64,000 nt of DNA, taken from positions 1 to 64,000 of the forward strand of contig NZ_LZZM01000163.1 of assembly GCF_002006345.1 (NCBI RefSeq). Reading direction: 5' to 3'. Below the pieces are notes generated by a model that was not told the origin of the DNA, made no database searches, and saw nothing but the letters and a program-made list of their open reading frames with translations. Positions 56,319 through 64,000 of the stretch are shown piece by piece. The position numbers and the translations under genes were made by a program. This DNA comes from Clostridium puniceum. GTDB lineage: Bacteria; Bacillota; Clostridia; Clostridiales; Clostridiaceae. The stretch's first letter is position 1; the number at the start of each line of letters is the position of its first letter.

Positions 56319-56708
56319 TTATTCTACTATAAGCTTGTCTGTTTTTAATATATGTTCTACTAACCAATCATTTAAAAAATTTAATATCTTCACTAAACTT
56401 TCATCTTGTTCTGCATCAACAGTATTATAATCCATATTTTCAAGAACCTTAATAAAATTTTCATGCTCTATCTTTTGAGTGAAAAGTCGTTTATAGTTTA
56501 TACTTTCCATATACTCTTCTTCTGATTTAAAATGAAAAATAGTATATTCTTTTAATTCTGCTAATAATTCTACTATTTTATCATACTTATCAATAGACAA
56601 ATCATTTTTTAACAGCATATATGCTTTATCTGTTAATTCAAAAAGCTTCCCGTGTTGTTCATCAATATGAGGTACTCCAATTTTATATTCTTCTTTCATT
56701 TCATACAT
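56319..56708 (-). CDS. Bacteriohemerythrin
   Basis: This 129-residue four-helix diiron protein reversibly binds oxygen. It carries the family ligands: His in VPHIDEQHGKLFELT (two His), HFKSEEEYM (His and Glu), KIEHENF (His) and HILKTDK (His and Asp) near the end. It probably scavenges or senses O2 in this anaerobe. The start follows GGAGAAGG. It is upstream, in transcriptional order, of the chemoreceptor gene but separated by a terminator. Confidence 0.94.
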   Translation of the reverse strand: MYEMKEEYKIGVPHIDEQHGKLFELTDKAYMLLKNDLSIDKYDKIVELLAELKEYTIFHFKSEEEYMESINYKRLFTQKIEHENFIKVLENMDYNTVDAEQDESLVKILNFLNDWLVEHILKTDKLIVE

Positions 56709-56831
56709 AAATAATACCTTCTCCTTGCCTCTAATCTTAATTTCTTCTTAATTAATTTCAATATATCATCTTTTTCAGATAAAGTCACTATGATTTATTT
56801 TTCCATTTTATAAATATATAAAAGTTCTTAT

Positions 56832-57263
56832 TTAAACTACTACAATCTCATCTCCAGTTTTAATATACCCCTCTTTCAATACCTTAGTAAATATTCCTTC
56901 CTTCGGCATTACGCATTCCCCTACCAAATCTTTAATTTTACAACCTTTATGACACTCCTTTCCAATCTGTGTCACTTCAAATAGAACCTCTCCAATTTTA
57001 AGTTTTGTTCCCACTGAAAGTTCATATAAGATTAATCCTTCTGTTGTGATATTTTCAGCAAATTGTCCTGTAGTTATAAAATCAATTCCAATTGCCTTCA
57101 TTTTTTTTATACTCTCAATTCCAAGCAAGCTTACTTGCCTATGCCAATTTCCTGCATGAGCATCTCCATAAAGTCCATGATTAATTTTAAAAAAACCTTT
57201 TTCTATTGGATTTTTTATAACACCTTTTTCCTTACTAATATTTATTGCAATAACTTTACTCAT
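56832..57263 (-). CDS. MOSC-domain protein
   Basis: This 143-residue MOSC domain (molybdenum cofactor sulfurase C-terminal type) has GLYGDAHAGNWHRQVSLL, TTGQFAENITTEG, GTKLKIGEVLFEVTQIGKEC and a final CHKGCKI segment with the Cys that may carry sulfur. Such single-domain proteins are thought to transfer sulfur or bind molybdenum cofactor. Its ATG overlaps the moaC stop (TAATG), placing it in the moaA-moaC-MOSC operon. Confidence 0.9.
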   Translation of the reverse strand: MSKVIAINISKEKGVIKNPIEKGFFKINHGLYGDAHAGNWHRQVSLLGIESIKKMKAIGIDFITTGQFAENITTEGLILYELSVGTKLKIGEVLFEVTQIGKECHKGCKIKDLVGECVMPKEGIFTKVLKEGYIKTGDEIVVV

Positions 57264-57742
57264 TACAATTCATTCCTTTCAAATATACCTGATTTTCCTC
57301 CGCTTTTTTTTACAAGCATAATATTATTTATAACTATTTCCCTATCTATTGCTTTACACATATCGTAAATAGTTAAGGCTGCAGTTGATACTGCGGTAAT
57401 AGATTCCATTTCAATTCCAGTCTTTCCTACAGTCTTCGTAGTTGCAATTATTTCGACTCTATTATTTTCGAAGTCTATTTTAAAGTTTATGTCACAGCCA
57501 GATATCATTATAGGATGACACATTGGTATTATTTGTGGGGTGTTTTTAGCTCCCATTATCCCTCCTACCTGTGCTATTGATAGTACATCACCTTTTGAAA
57601 TAGTGCCTTCTTTTATTTTTTCAAGGGTTTCTCTTTTCATAGAGACATATCCAACAGCTACAGCTTCCCGTACTGTATCAACCTTTTCAGATACATCAAC
57701 CATTTTTGCACGTCCTTCTTCATTTATGTGTGTAAGTTCCAT
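57263..57742 (-). CDS. moaC: Cyclic pyranopterin monophosphate synthase MoaC
   Basis: This 159-residue enzyme works after MoaA to make cyclic pyranopterin monophosphate. Motifs include HINEEGRAKMVDVSEK, MGAKNTPQIIPMCHPI (the His of MCHP), KTVGKTGIEMESITAVS and MCKAIDRE, all characteristic. The start follows AGGAGGC and is 5 bases past the moaA stop. Confidence 0.97.
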   Translation of the reverse strand: MELTHINEEGRAKMVDVSEKVDTVREAVAVGYVSMKRETLEKIKEGTISKGDVLSIAQVGGIMGAKNTPQIIPMCHPIMISGCDINFKIDFENNRVEIIATTKTVGKTGIEMESITAVSTAALTIYDMCKAIDREIVINNIMLVKKSGGKSGIFERNEL

Positions 57743-57747
57743 TATTT

Positions 57748-58707
57748 TTAGCCTCCTATCTGATACATCATCTTAAGACTTCTACTAGCACCTTCTTCTT
57801 TAATATGATGCTCATGCGGTTTATTAAAAATTGCTGACTTTAATTTAATTGTAAGCAGTTCTTCACTATTCAAATATTTTCTAATATTTATTTCTTCCTT
57901 TGAATGAAGACATGGTTTAATTGTTCCGATAGATGTAAGCCTTATTCTATTGCAATCACCACAAAATTGGCAGCTTATTGGACTAATAAAGCCAATTTTA
58001 CCTTTTGCTCCCTGAAGCTTATATAATTGTGCGGTACTCTTTGTTGTAGTCTCGATTGGAATTAATTCAGTATGCTGCTTTAGAATGTCTGAAAAATTTA
58101 CTTTACTTTCTTCATATAACTTAATACTTTCTCCTATTGGCATAATTTCAATAAACCTTATTTCTACTGGTATTTCCTTAGTTAAATTTAAGAAATCTAT
58201 AAATTCTGTATCATTAATACCTCTCATTAAAACTGTGTTTATTTTTACAGGTTTTAAATCAAGGGTTAAGCATTTTTCAATACTGTTTAATACATCATCC
58301 AGATTACCTCTTCTCGTAATATTCCTAAATTTATCTTTATTTAACGTATCAAGGCTTATGTTAACTCTTTTAAGTCCAGCATTTTTTAAATCCACTGCCA
58401 TATCAGATAGCAAAATTCCATTTGTAGTTATTGCAATATCATCTATTCTCGAGAGCTTATATGTTTCATATATTAATTTATTTATATCTTTCATTACTAA
58501 GGGTTCTCCACCTGTGTACCTTACCTTATTAATACCAAGTGAGGCAGCTGCTTTTACAATTTTTAAAATATCTTCAAAACGCAGAATATCATCATGTTGC
58601 AAACTTTCTATGCCTTCTTCTGGCATACAATAAATACATCTTAAATTACATCTGTCAGTTACTGATACTCTTAAATAATTAATATTTCTGCCTTGCTTAT
58701 CTATCAT
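57748..58707 (-). CDS. moaA: GTP 3',8-cyclase MoaA
   Basis: This 319-residue radical SAM enzyme converts GTP to 3',8-cyclo-GTP. The N-terminal cluster motif is [16 protein letters not shown] follows for SAM binding. The second C-terminal cluster is seen as [12 protein letters not shown] and a later Cys in IKPCLHS. The usual C-terminal GG is present as YQIGG, needed for activation by the tail. The start follows GAGGAGGCGG. It heads the moaA-moaC-MOSC operon. Confidence 0.97.
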   Translation of the reverse strand: MIDKQGRNINYLRVSVTDRCNLRCIYCMPEEGIESLQHDDILRFEDILKIVKAAASLGINKVRYTGGEPLVMKDINKLIYETYKLSRIDDIAITTNGILLSDMAVDLKNAGLKRVNISLDTLNKDKFRNITRRGNLDDVLNSIEKCLTLDLKPVKINTVLMRGINDTEFIDFLNLTKEIPVEIRFIEIMPIGESIKLYEESKVNFSDILKQHTELIPIETTTKSTAQLYKLQGAKGKIGFISPISCQFCGDCNRIRLTSIGTIKPCLHSKEEINIRKYLNSEELLTIKLKSAIFNKPHEHHIKEEGASRSLKMMYQIGG

Positions 58708-58784
58708 AAAACCGCCTCCTCAAATTGAGTTATTTATACTATAAATATGTAATTACATTAACATTTAATAATGAAAATTCCAAT

Positions 58785-58816
58785 GAGAAAGTTCGAAGCA
58801 TAAAATGTAAAAGCTC
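58785..58816. repeat. GAAAGTTC repeat unit
   Basis: GAGAAAGTTC (58785-58794) followed by an A-rich AAAATGTAAAA stretch matches the two units at 147-219. It lies in the 267-base gap between mogA and moaA, which otherwise holds no gene. Confidence 0.5.
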
Positions 58817-58974
58817 AATAAAGTTCATGTTTCCAAATATGAAATTGAGATTATCACTTTTAGAACATTCTCTTTTCCTTTCCAATTTCTTAATACTTAA
58901 TTATTCGAAATTTAAATTGCAACCTAAAATATTAGATTAAAGAATTATCTTCAAAATATACACAAAGCAGATAA

Positions 58975-59466
58975 TTAACTTTTTGCACACTCAATAGCTT
59001 CTCCTGTAAGTATTGCAATACCATGTGGAATTGATGGTAATATGAATTGAAGATTTTCCACAGCTCCCTTTGGACTGCCTGGAAGATTAACTATTAAAGT
59101 ATTTCCACGAATTCCTGAAATTCCTCTTGAAAGCATTGCCTTAGGTGTAATAGACAGCGATTGCATTCTCATAGCCTCTCCAATACCTGGTACATATTTC
59201 TCTATTACATTTTTAGTTGCCTCAGGAGTAACATCTCTTTTTGAAAATCCAGTTCCTCCATTAGTTAAAATCAAATTAACTCCAAGTTCATCACACAAGT
59301 AAATTAATTCTTTTTCTATTTCTTCCCTTTCGTCAGGAATAATTTTATAAAAATTTATGTTATACCCCTTCTCTTCTATTTGATGTCTTATTTTAGGACC
59401 TGTTATATCAACTCGTTCACCTCTAGACCCCTTATCACTTATAGTTAATATTGCCGTTTTTATCAC
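58975..59466 (-). CDS. mogA: Molybdopterin adenylyltransferase MogA/MoaB
   Basis: This protein of about 163 residues adenylylates molybdopterin before metal insertion. Landmarks are ILTISDKGSRGE near the start, LILTNGGTGFSKRDVTPEAT (the GGTG and Asp loop), GIRGNTLIVNLPGSPKGA and a GEAIECAKS end. I prefer GTG at 59466, ten bases after AAAGGA. A GTG at 59475 is in frame but lies directly against that site. It follows the MoeA-like gene on the same strand. Confidence 0.93.
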   Translation of the reverse strand: MIKTAILTISDKGSRGERVDITGPKIRHQIEEKGYNINFYKIIPDEREEIEKELIYLCDELGVNLILTNGGTGFSKRDVTPEATKNVIEKYVPGIGEAMRMQSLSITPKAMLSRGISGIRGNTLIVNLPGSPKGAVENLQFILPSIPHGIAILTGEAIECAKS

Positions 59467-59656
59467 CTTTATCACGTCCTTTCATTTATCTTTCTTATAA
59501 TGTGAAAATACTAATAATATACTTACTGCTATATTTTAATATACCTAAAAAATATAAATATCTCTTTTTATATTTTATCACCTCAGGCCTTCTAAGCTAT
59601 TTCCAAGTATATCTTCAATACTTTTCTTTATTTTCACTTCATTTGAATATCTATTA

Positions 59657-60679
59657 TTAACATTTACCAAAACTACAAGCTGGAAAACTACATACTTTAC
59701 AATTAAAACACAAGCCTCCATGCCCAAGCTTTGTAATATCTTCTCTTTTTATCTTTTCTCCTGCTATAATTCTTGGAAGGATAAGATCAAATACTGTTAT
59801 TTTGTTATACATTACACATCCTGGAAGTCCTAGAACAGGTATATGATTCTTATATGCAATTAAAAACATTGATCCTGGAAGCACTGGTGCTCCATAAGAT
59901 ATAATATCTGCCCCTGCTTCCCTTATTCCAGCTGGTGTAACATCATCAGGATCTACTGACATTCCACCAGTAACAATAATCATTTCTGCTCCAATTTCCA
60001 ACAAATCATTTACTGCATCCGCAATCATGCTTACATTATCAGAAACAAGAATTTGCTTTATAACTTTACTACCAATTTCAAAAATTTTATTTCTAATAAC
60101 AGGTCCGAACTTATCTGTTATTCTACCTGTATACACTTCACTGCCAGTTGTAATTATTCCAACTTTCATAGTTTTTAATGGTTCTACCCAAATAATAGGA
60201 CCTTCATCTTTGCAAATCCTTTCAATTTCTTCAATCTTAAATTCATCAATAAAAAGAGGTATTATCCTTGTTCCTGCAACGACAGTTCCCTTTTCTACTA
60301 CAATGTCCGTATGCAATGTAGCAATCATTGCTTCATCTAATACATTAATCTTTTCCAAAGCAGTATAATTCACCTTTAATAAGCCTTTACAGTTAGCCAA
60401 TAAACTTACTTTACCTTCCAATGGTTCACTAAGAAGAATTTCCTTCCCCATTGCCACTCTTGCCATCCTTTCTCCAGCCTCATTTTCATGGAGTATTCCT
60501 TCTTGCATTTCCCAAACATAAATATTTTTTTTCCCCATATCTAACATTTTAGATATATCTTCCTCTGTTATTATGTGACCTTTTTTAAAGGCAACACCTT
60601 TAAACTCTCCTGGAACAATTTTTGTTAAGTCATGACATAATACCATACCTAGTGCTTCTTCAACTGGAACAGACTTCAT
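59657..60679 (-). CDS. MoeA-like molybdopterin-binding protein with a cysteine-rich tail
   Basis: This 340-residue protein holds a MoeA/MogA-fold domain: IITTGSEVYTGRI, IIVTGGMSVDPDDVTPAGI, and LPGCVMYNKITVFDLILPRI. These are the metal-insertion signature segments of clostridial MoeA-like proteins. It is shorter than classical MoeA (about 400) and ends with a cysteine-rich segment (CFNCKVCSFPACSFGKC, six Cys) that could bind a metal or an iron-sulfur centre. Its start at 60679 follows TAGGAGG. It heads the cofactor gene run. The name moeA is avoided because the architecture is not classical. Confidence 0.88.
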   Translation of the reverse strand: MKSVPVEEALGMVLCHDLTKIVPGEFKGVAFKKGHIITEEDISKMLDMGKKNIYVWEMQEGILHENEAGERMARVAMGKEILLSEPLEGKVSLLANCKGLLKVNYTALEKINVLDEAMIATLHTDIVVEKGTVVAGTRIIPLFIDEFKIEEIERICKDEGPIIWVEPLKTMKVGIITTGSEVYTGRITDKFGPVIRNKIFEIGSKVIKQILVSDNVSMIADAVNDLLEIGAEMIIVTGGMSVDPDDVTPAGIREAGADIISYGAPVLPGSMFLIAYKNHIPVLGLPGCVMYNKITVFDLILPRIIAGEKIKREDITKLGHGGLCFNCKVCSFPACSFGKC

Positions 60680-60699
60680 TTTGCTACCTCCTAACTGTC

Positions 60700-60787
60700 A
60701 ACGTTCGTGTAAAGTTATTTACACTAATTCTTTTTTGATTTCCTTTATATATATCAAGGTTTGGAACGTTTTTTTGTACAAAAAAAA
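60700..60787 (-). promoter_or_regulatory. Structured leader of the MoeA-like gene
   Basis: AACGTTC (60700-60706) and GAACGTT (60764-60770) are inverted across 57 bases and enclose GTGTAAA/TTTACAC (60707-60713, 60718-60724). A palindrome TTTTTTTGTACAAAAAAA lies immediately upstream (60769-60787). It may be an operator or a leader structure. It does not match the molybdenum-cofactor riboswitch as I know it. Confidence 0.4.
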
Positions 60788-61068
60788 TCCTCTCTAATCT
60801 CTTGTTATATTTTTATTATTACAAATAAAAATAACACTTAAATGAAAGGTCCTTGTCATAAAATCAATTATAACTTATTTACTTTTATACAATCAATATT
60901 TAATTAAAACTATTTATCAATTAATTTTGTTTTAAAGCATATACCATTTGAACAACTCGATCTTGATGATTTATTAATGTTGTACTCTACTACTAACAAG
61001 TTTTTAGAACAAATTAAAGTTATTCAGATAATTGCATTTCATTATAATTCAATATAAAGCATGTGAAT

Positions 61069-61123
61069 AAAATAACGCTCATTAAAACTGATGTAAATCA
61101 TATATTTTAATAAGCGTCATTTT
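61069..61123. terminator. Terminator at the end of a decayed frame
   Basis: A 19-base arm (61069-61087) pairs with 61105-61123 at 17 positions. It overlaps the stop codon of the degraded gene. Confidence 0.6.
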
Positions 61124-61395
61124 AAGTGAATATCTAAGCTCTTAGTCATCATAGCGATTTTCAATACATACATATTATCTTCTACATTTACTTGAGGAAA
61201 ACATCTTCTAAATTTAATATATCTTTCAACTTTTTCTTTTAATAAATCACTAGTTCTACCTAAGTCTTCTTACTCTGATTTAGCATCAATTTCTTTTTCC
61301 ATTATGAAATATTACACTTCCATCTGCATTTACTTGACCTGTAAATAACACTTTCCAATCCCTGTAATAAGTAGTAGATAAGGTATACCATTGAA
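61117..61395 (-). pseudogene. Degraded gene of unknown family
   Basis: Fragments read WYTLSTTYYRDWKVLFTGQV and NADGSVIFHNGK in one frame, then EKEIDAKSE, a TAA near 61272, and EDLGRTSDLLKEKVERYIKF with CFPQVNVEDNMYVLKIAMMTK to a stop at 61117. A frameshift and an in-frame stop disrupt it, and no start is visible. I recognise no family. The length and composition suggest a real ancestral protein C-terminus. Confidence 0.4.
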
Positions 61396-61431
61396 AATCA
61401 TATTTAAAATTATAAATTATTCATTGTAACT

Positions 61432-63093
61432 CTAATATTCATAAAAAGATGAGCCTCCAATAAATTCTCTTAATAAAGAATTCTTTGGCACTTCCTCAAT
61501 ATCAATTGTTTTAAAAAAGCTTAAAAAAGCTTTTAATCTTATAGCTTCAGAATATACTGGACTCTCCTCTGTTATTTTATTTAATTCTTTTAAAGCATAT
61601 GGTTTCAATACTCCAAGTTCATAAACCAATGTAGAATTAAAAACAACCTCTGCCTGCTCCTGATACACAAATATATTGTTCTTTTCTCCATTTTTTATAG
61701 ATTTCCACATTTTCAAAGTATCTTCCGCTCCATATCCTCTTGACAAAGAATCTCTAACTATCCTTCTTACTTTCCTCACATCTGTAGTCGAAATCCTATT
61801 ATGATTATCTATGTTTAATTGAGTTAATGCTGATATATATATTTTAAATACATTTTTATTTAATTCATTCGAAATTAACTTTGGATTTAATCCGTGAATT
61901 CCTTCAAGTATTAATACTCCATTTTCAGGTAATTTAACTTTATAGTCGTTCCATTCCTTTTCACCAGTTTTAAAATTATAAATTGGAATTTCTACTTCTT
62001 GGTCAGTCATTAATTTTTCCAAATTCTCGTTTAGTAGCTTTAAATCTAAAGCATCAATTGATTCATAATCATAATCACCATTTTCATCCTTGGGCGTGTC
62101 TATTCTATTAACAAAATAATTATCTAGAGATAATGGAATCGGTATCAGTCCATTTACCCTAAGCTGTATGCTTAATCTGTTAGCAAAAGTAGTCTTTCCA
62201 GAAGAAGATGGACCTGCAATAAGTATAATTTTCACATCTTTTTTTTCAAAAATTGTATCCGCAATATTCGTTATCTTCTTTTCATGTAGTCCTTCTGATA
62301 CCATGATCACATTTCTTAATTCATTATTAACTACTTTTTCATTTAACGTTCCAACATCTTCTATTCCTAATATAGTCAACCATCTCTGCGTTTCTATAAA
62401 TATCTTAGTCAAGCTTTTTTGTTCTCTAAATTTAGGTAATTCATATAATTTTTTTCTTAAGGGTCTTTGCAATATAAATCCTGATTCATAATTGAACACA
62501 TTAAACGTTCTTATTACGCCAGTAGAATACGCCATTGGTCCATAAAAATAATCATATCTTCCTTCAAGCTCGTATAGATGTACATTTTTTATATTATAAT
62601 ATTTTAGAAGCTTTATTTTATCATCCATTTCATATCCCTTAAAAATTTCTATCGCCTCTTCTTTTGAAGTTATAATACTATTTATTGGAATATCCTTATT
62701 TATTATTTCCTGCATTCTTATTTTTATTTTAGCAATATCATCTTCATTTAAAGGAATTTCTTTATGAACTTCTCCATATACAGCTTTACTTATAGCATGT
62801 TCTATTGTTATTTTAGCTTGTGGAAATAATTCTAAAGCTACTTTAATAAAAATAAATTGCAGTGTTCTAGTATAAATTTTTATTCCAAACTCTGTGCCAA
62901 AGCCTATTAATTCTATATCTCCATCTTCTTTAATTACTTCAGTTAACTCATAATATTTCCCATTAAGTTTGCATATAGCAACATCTCTAACTTTGTCTTT
63001 ATTCTCATAGTTTTCAAGAATTAAATTATAAAATGTTATTCCTTTTTTAGCTCTAATAGTATTATTTTTTAGCACATATCCACCATTTTTCAT
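61432..63093 (-). CDS. Uridine kinase-like P-loop protein with a threonyl-tRNA-synthetase-like N-terminus
   Basis: This 553-residue protein has a C-terminal kinase domain (about 280-480) with Walker A AGPSSSGKTTF, the LSLDNYFV lid, LILEGIHGLNP and ISTTDVRKVRRIVRD. These match uridine kinase/phosphoribulokinase. The N-terminal 270 residues resemble the TGS and second additional domain of threonyl-tRNA synthetase (HAISKAVYGEVHKEIP, RYDYFYGPMAYSTG). This combined family is known in clostridia as a nucleoside kinase; the substrate is unproven. The start follows GGAAGG. Confidence 0.88.
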   Translation of the reverse strand: MKNGGYVLKNNTIRAKKGITFYNLILENYENKDKVRDVAICKLNGKYYELTEVIKEDGDIELIGFGTEFGIKIYTRTLQFIFIKVALELFPQAKITIEHAISKAVYGEVHKEIPLNEDDIAKIKIRMQEIINKDIPINSIITSKEEAIEIFKGYEMDDKIKLLKYYNIKNVHLYELEGRYDYFYGPMAYSTGVIRTFNVFNYESGFILQRPLRKKLYELPKFREQKSLTKIFIETQRWLTILGIEDVGTLNEKVVNNELRNVIMVSEGLHEKKITNIADTIFEKKDVKIILIAGPSSSGKTTFANRLSIQLRVNGLIPIPLSLDNYFVNRIDTPKDENGDYDYESIDALDLKLLNENLEKLMTDQEVEIPIYNFKTGEKEWNDYKVKLPENGVLILEGIHGLNPKLISNELNKNVFKIYISALTQLNIDNHNRISTTDVRKVRRIVRDSLSRGYGAEDTLKMWKSIKNGEKNNIFVYQEQAEVVFNSTLVYELGVLKPYALKELNKITEESPVYSEAIRLKAFLSFFKTIDIEEVPKNSLLREFIGGSSFYEY

Positions 63094-63345
63094 ATAATTT
63101 AAAACCTTCCTCTCAATTTAGTTATCAACTTTAAGTTGTTTGATACTAAAAATATATCTACATGCATTTTTATAAAATTTTCTGCTCCAGTTTATTTATT
63201 ATAATATTTACCTTAATTATTACTGCTTTTATAAAATTATCACTCTAAGTATATTATATACATTTTTACTAAAAATGATAAAACTATTTTTCTTTGAATA
63301 TTAATTTTCTTTTTTGCAAATATTAATTTTTAGAGGTGGTTTTTT

Positions 63346-64000
63346 ATGTTTGTAGTAGCTATTAGAACTGCAATTTTATACTTATTAGTTGTTTTAACGA
63401 TGAGATTAATGGGGAAAAGACAAATAGGTGAGCTTCAACCTTATGAATTTGTAATAACAATTATGATTTCTGATTTAGCATCTTTGCCTATGCAGGATAC
63501 TAGATTACCCTTATTGCAAGGAATTATTCCAATAATAACTTTATTATTTTTAAAGACAGTTTTAACTCAAATAGGATTAAAATTTCAATGTACAAGAAGG
63601 TTTGTAGATGGAGAACCCTGTATATTAATACATAAGGGAAAAATTAATTATTCAACTTTAAAAAAACAACAGTTAAATATTGATGAATTATTAGAAGAAT
63701 TGAGGCTTGCGAATTATTTTAATCTAGAAGAAATTCAATATGCCATTCTTGAAAATGACGGACAAATGTCTATCCTGCCTGTAGATTATAATTCAACTAA
63801 GAAATCTTCTGATTCTAATAATTCTTCAAAAAAATCTGATGTTAAATTACCAAAAGTTTTAATCTCTGATGGTAAAATAAACAAAAATTCACTAACTTCA
63901 ATTGATAAAGATGAAAAATGGATTCTTAATTTACTAAAAAAATATAATATACCCTCAATAAAGCATGTATTAATAGCTTCATATGATACTGAAGGTAATT
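63346..64000 (+). CDS. DUF421 (YetF/YdfS-type) membrane protein, cut by the window edge
   Basis: The first 218 codons of a DUF421 protein begin MFVVAIRTAILYLLVVLTMR. LMGKRQIGELQPYEFVITIM with the conserved GKRQxGxLxPxExV pattern follows, then a third membrane segment and a soluble YetF-like domain (GEPCILIHKGKINYSTLKK). A Ser/Lys-rich insert (about 146-160) separates a second soluble lobe. The role of the family is poorly known and includes spore-coat or membrane protection. The start follows AGAGGTGG. The 3' end is outside the window. Confidence 0.92.
   Translation, partial: MFVVAIRTAILYLLVVLTMRLMGKRQIGELQPYEFVITIMISDLASLPMQDTRLPLLQGIIPIITLLFLKTVLTQIGLKFQCTRRFVDGEPCILIHKGKINYSTLKKQQLNIDELLEELRLANYFNLEEIQYAILENDGQMSILPVDYNSTKKSSDSNNSSKKSDVKLPKVLISDGKINKNSLTSIDKDEKWILNLLKKYNIPSIKHVLIASYDTEGN

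Noticed and set aside
60700-60787. A molybdenum-cofactor riboswitch before the MoeA-like gene
   Set aside because: The conserved Moco-RNA sequence blocks are not present; only generic inverted repeats are seen.
1-64000. CRISPR arrays, prophage or complete insertion sequences
   Set aside because: No regular repeat-spacer array, no phage structural genes and no transposase were found in the window.

Overview
The window comes from a low-GC Gram-positive anaerobe, most likely a saccharolytic Clostridium. The DNA is very AT-rich, genes start behind strong GGAGG-type ribosome sites, and intrinsic terminators are frequent. The content fits an anaerobe that meets some oxygen and ferments plant sugars: two flavodiiron proteins, rubredoxin, hemerythrins, an arabinose regulon and molybdenum-cofactor genes. 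I cannot name the species from sequence alone.

1-6.5 kb is an L-arabinose locus: a partial transaldolase, araD and araR on the minus strand, and divergent araA and an aldose 1-epimerase on the plus strand. AraR-type operators built around TTGTAYGTACAA lie at araD, araR, araA and the epimerase. A second probable target is an intracellular GH43 arabinofuranosidase (12.7-13.7 kb). A broken GH43 gene lies between araA and the epimerase. 6.8-16 kb holds housekeeping and stress genes: a HAD phosphatase, a PHP phosphoesterase, an HD-GYP protein, a P-type Ca2+ ATPase and RecQ.

16-27.5 kb is a sugar-acid region in decay. A GltD-like oxidoreductase carries one stop codon. An intact glycerate kinase sits beside a chimera of a DapA-family aldolase and glucarate dehydratase, and a CdaR/galactarate dehydratase chimera lies further along. 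An AEC-family permease, two TIM-barrel isomerase-like proteins, an aldo/keto reductase and a D-2-hydroxyacid dehydrogenase remain intact. Together these look like the remains of a glucarate/galactarate-to-glycerate pathway that has lost its regulator and first enzymes.

28-42 kb holds a glycogen-debranching enzyme, a broken PAS-GGDEF-hemerythrin gene, a class-F-like flavodiiron/rubredoxin/NADH-oxidoreductase fusion, a UvsE endonuclease fused to a DUF1722-like domain, tRNA-Trp, a ZnuA-like protein without its metal-binding histidines, the tsaE-tsaB-rimI operon, and a rubredoxin next to a second flavodiiron protein. 42.5-49.2 kb has a DeoR regulator with an orphan degenerate sugar-ABC ATPase, facing a complete ChvE/XylF-type sugar ABC operon with cre-like CcpA sites. 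49.3-50.2 kb is a riboflavin ECF transporter under an FMN riboswitch.

50.3-54 kb holds an MFS exporter and an ABC-F ATPase behind a structured leader. Upstream lies an unannotated 48-codon gene with its own promoter, ribosome site and terminator. 54-64 kb holds a chemoreceptor, a bacteriohemerythrin, molybdenum-cofactor genes (moeA-like, mogA, moaA, moaC, MOSC), a uridine-kinase-like protein and a partial DUF421 membrane protein. Several families of small intergenic repeats recur across the window.
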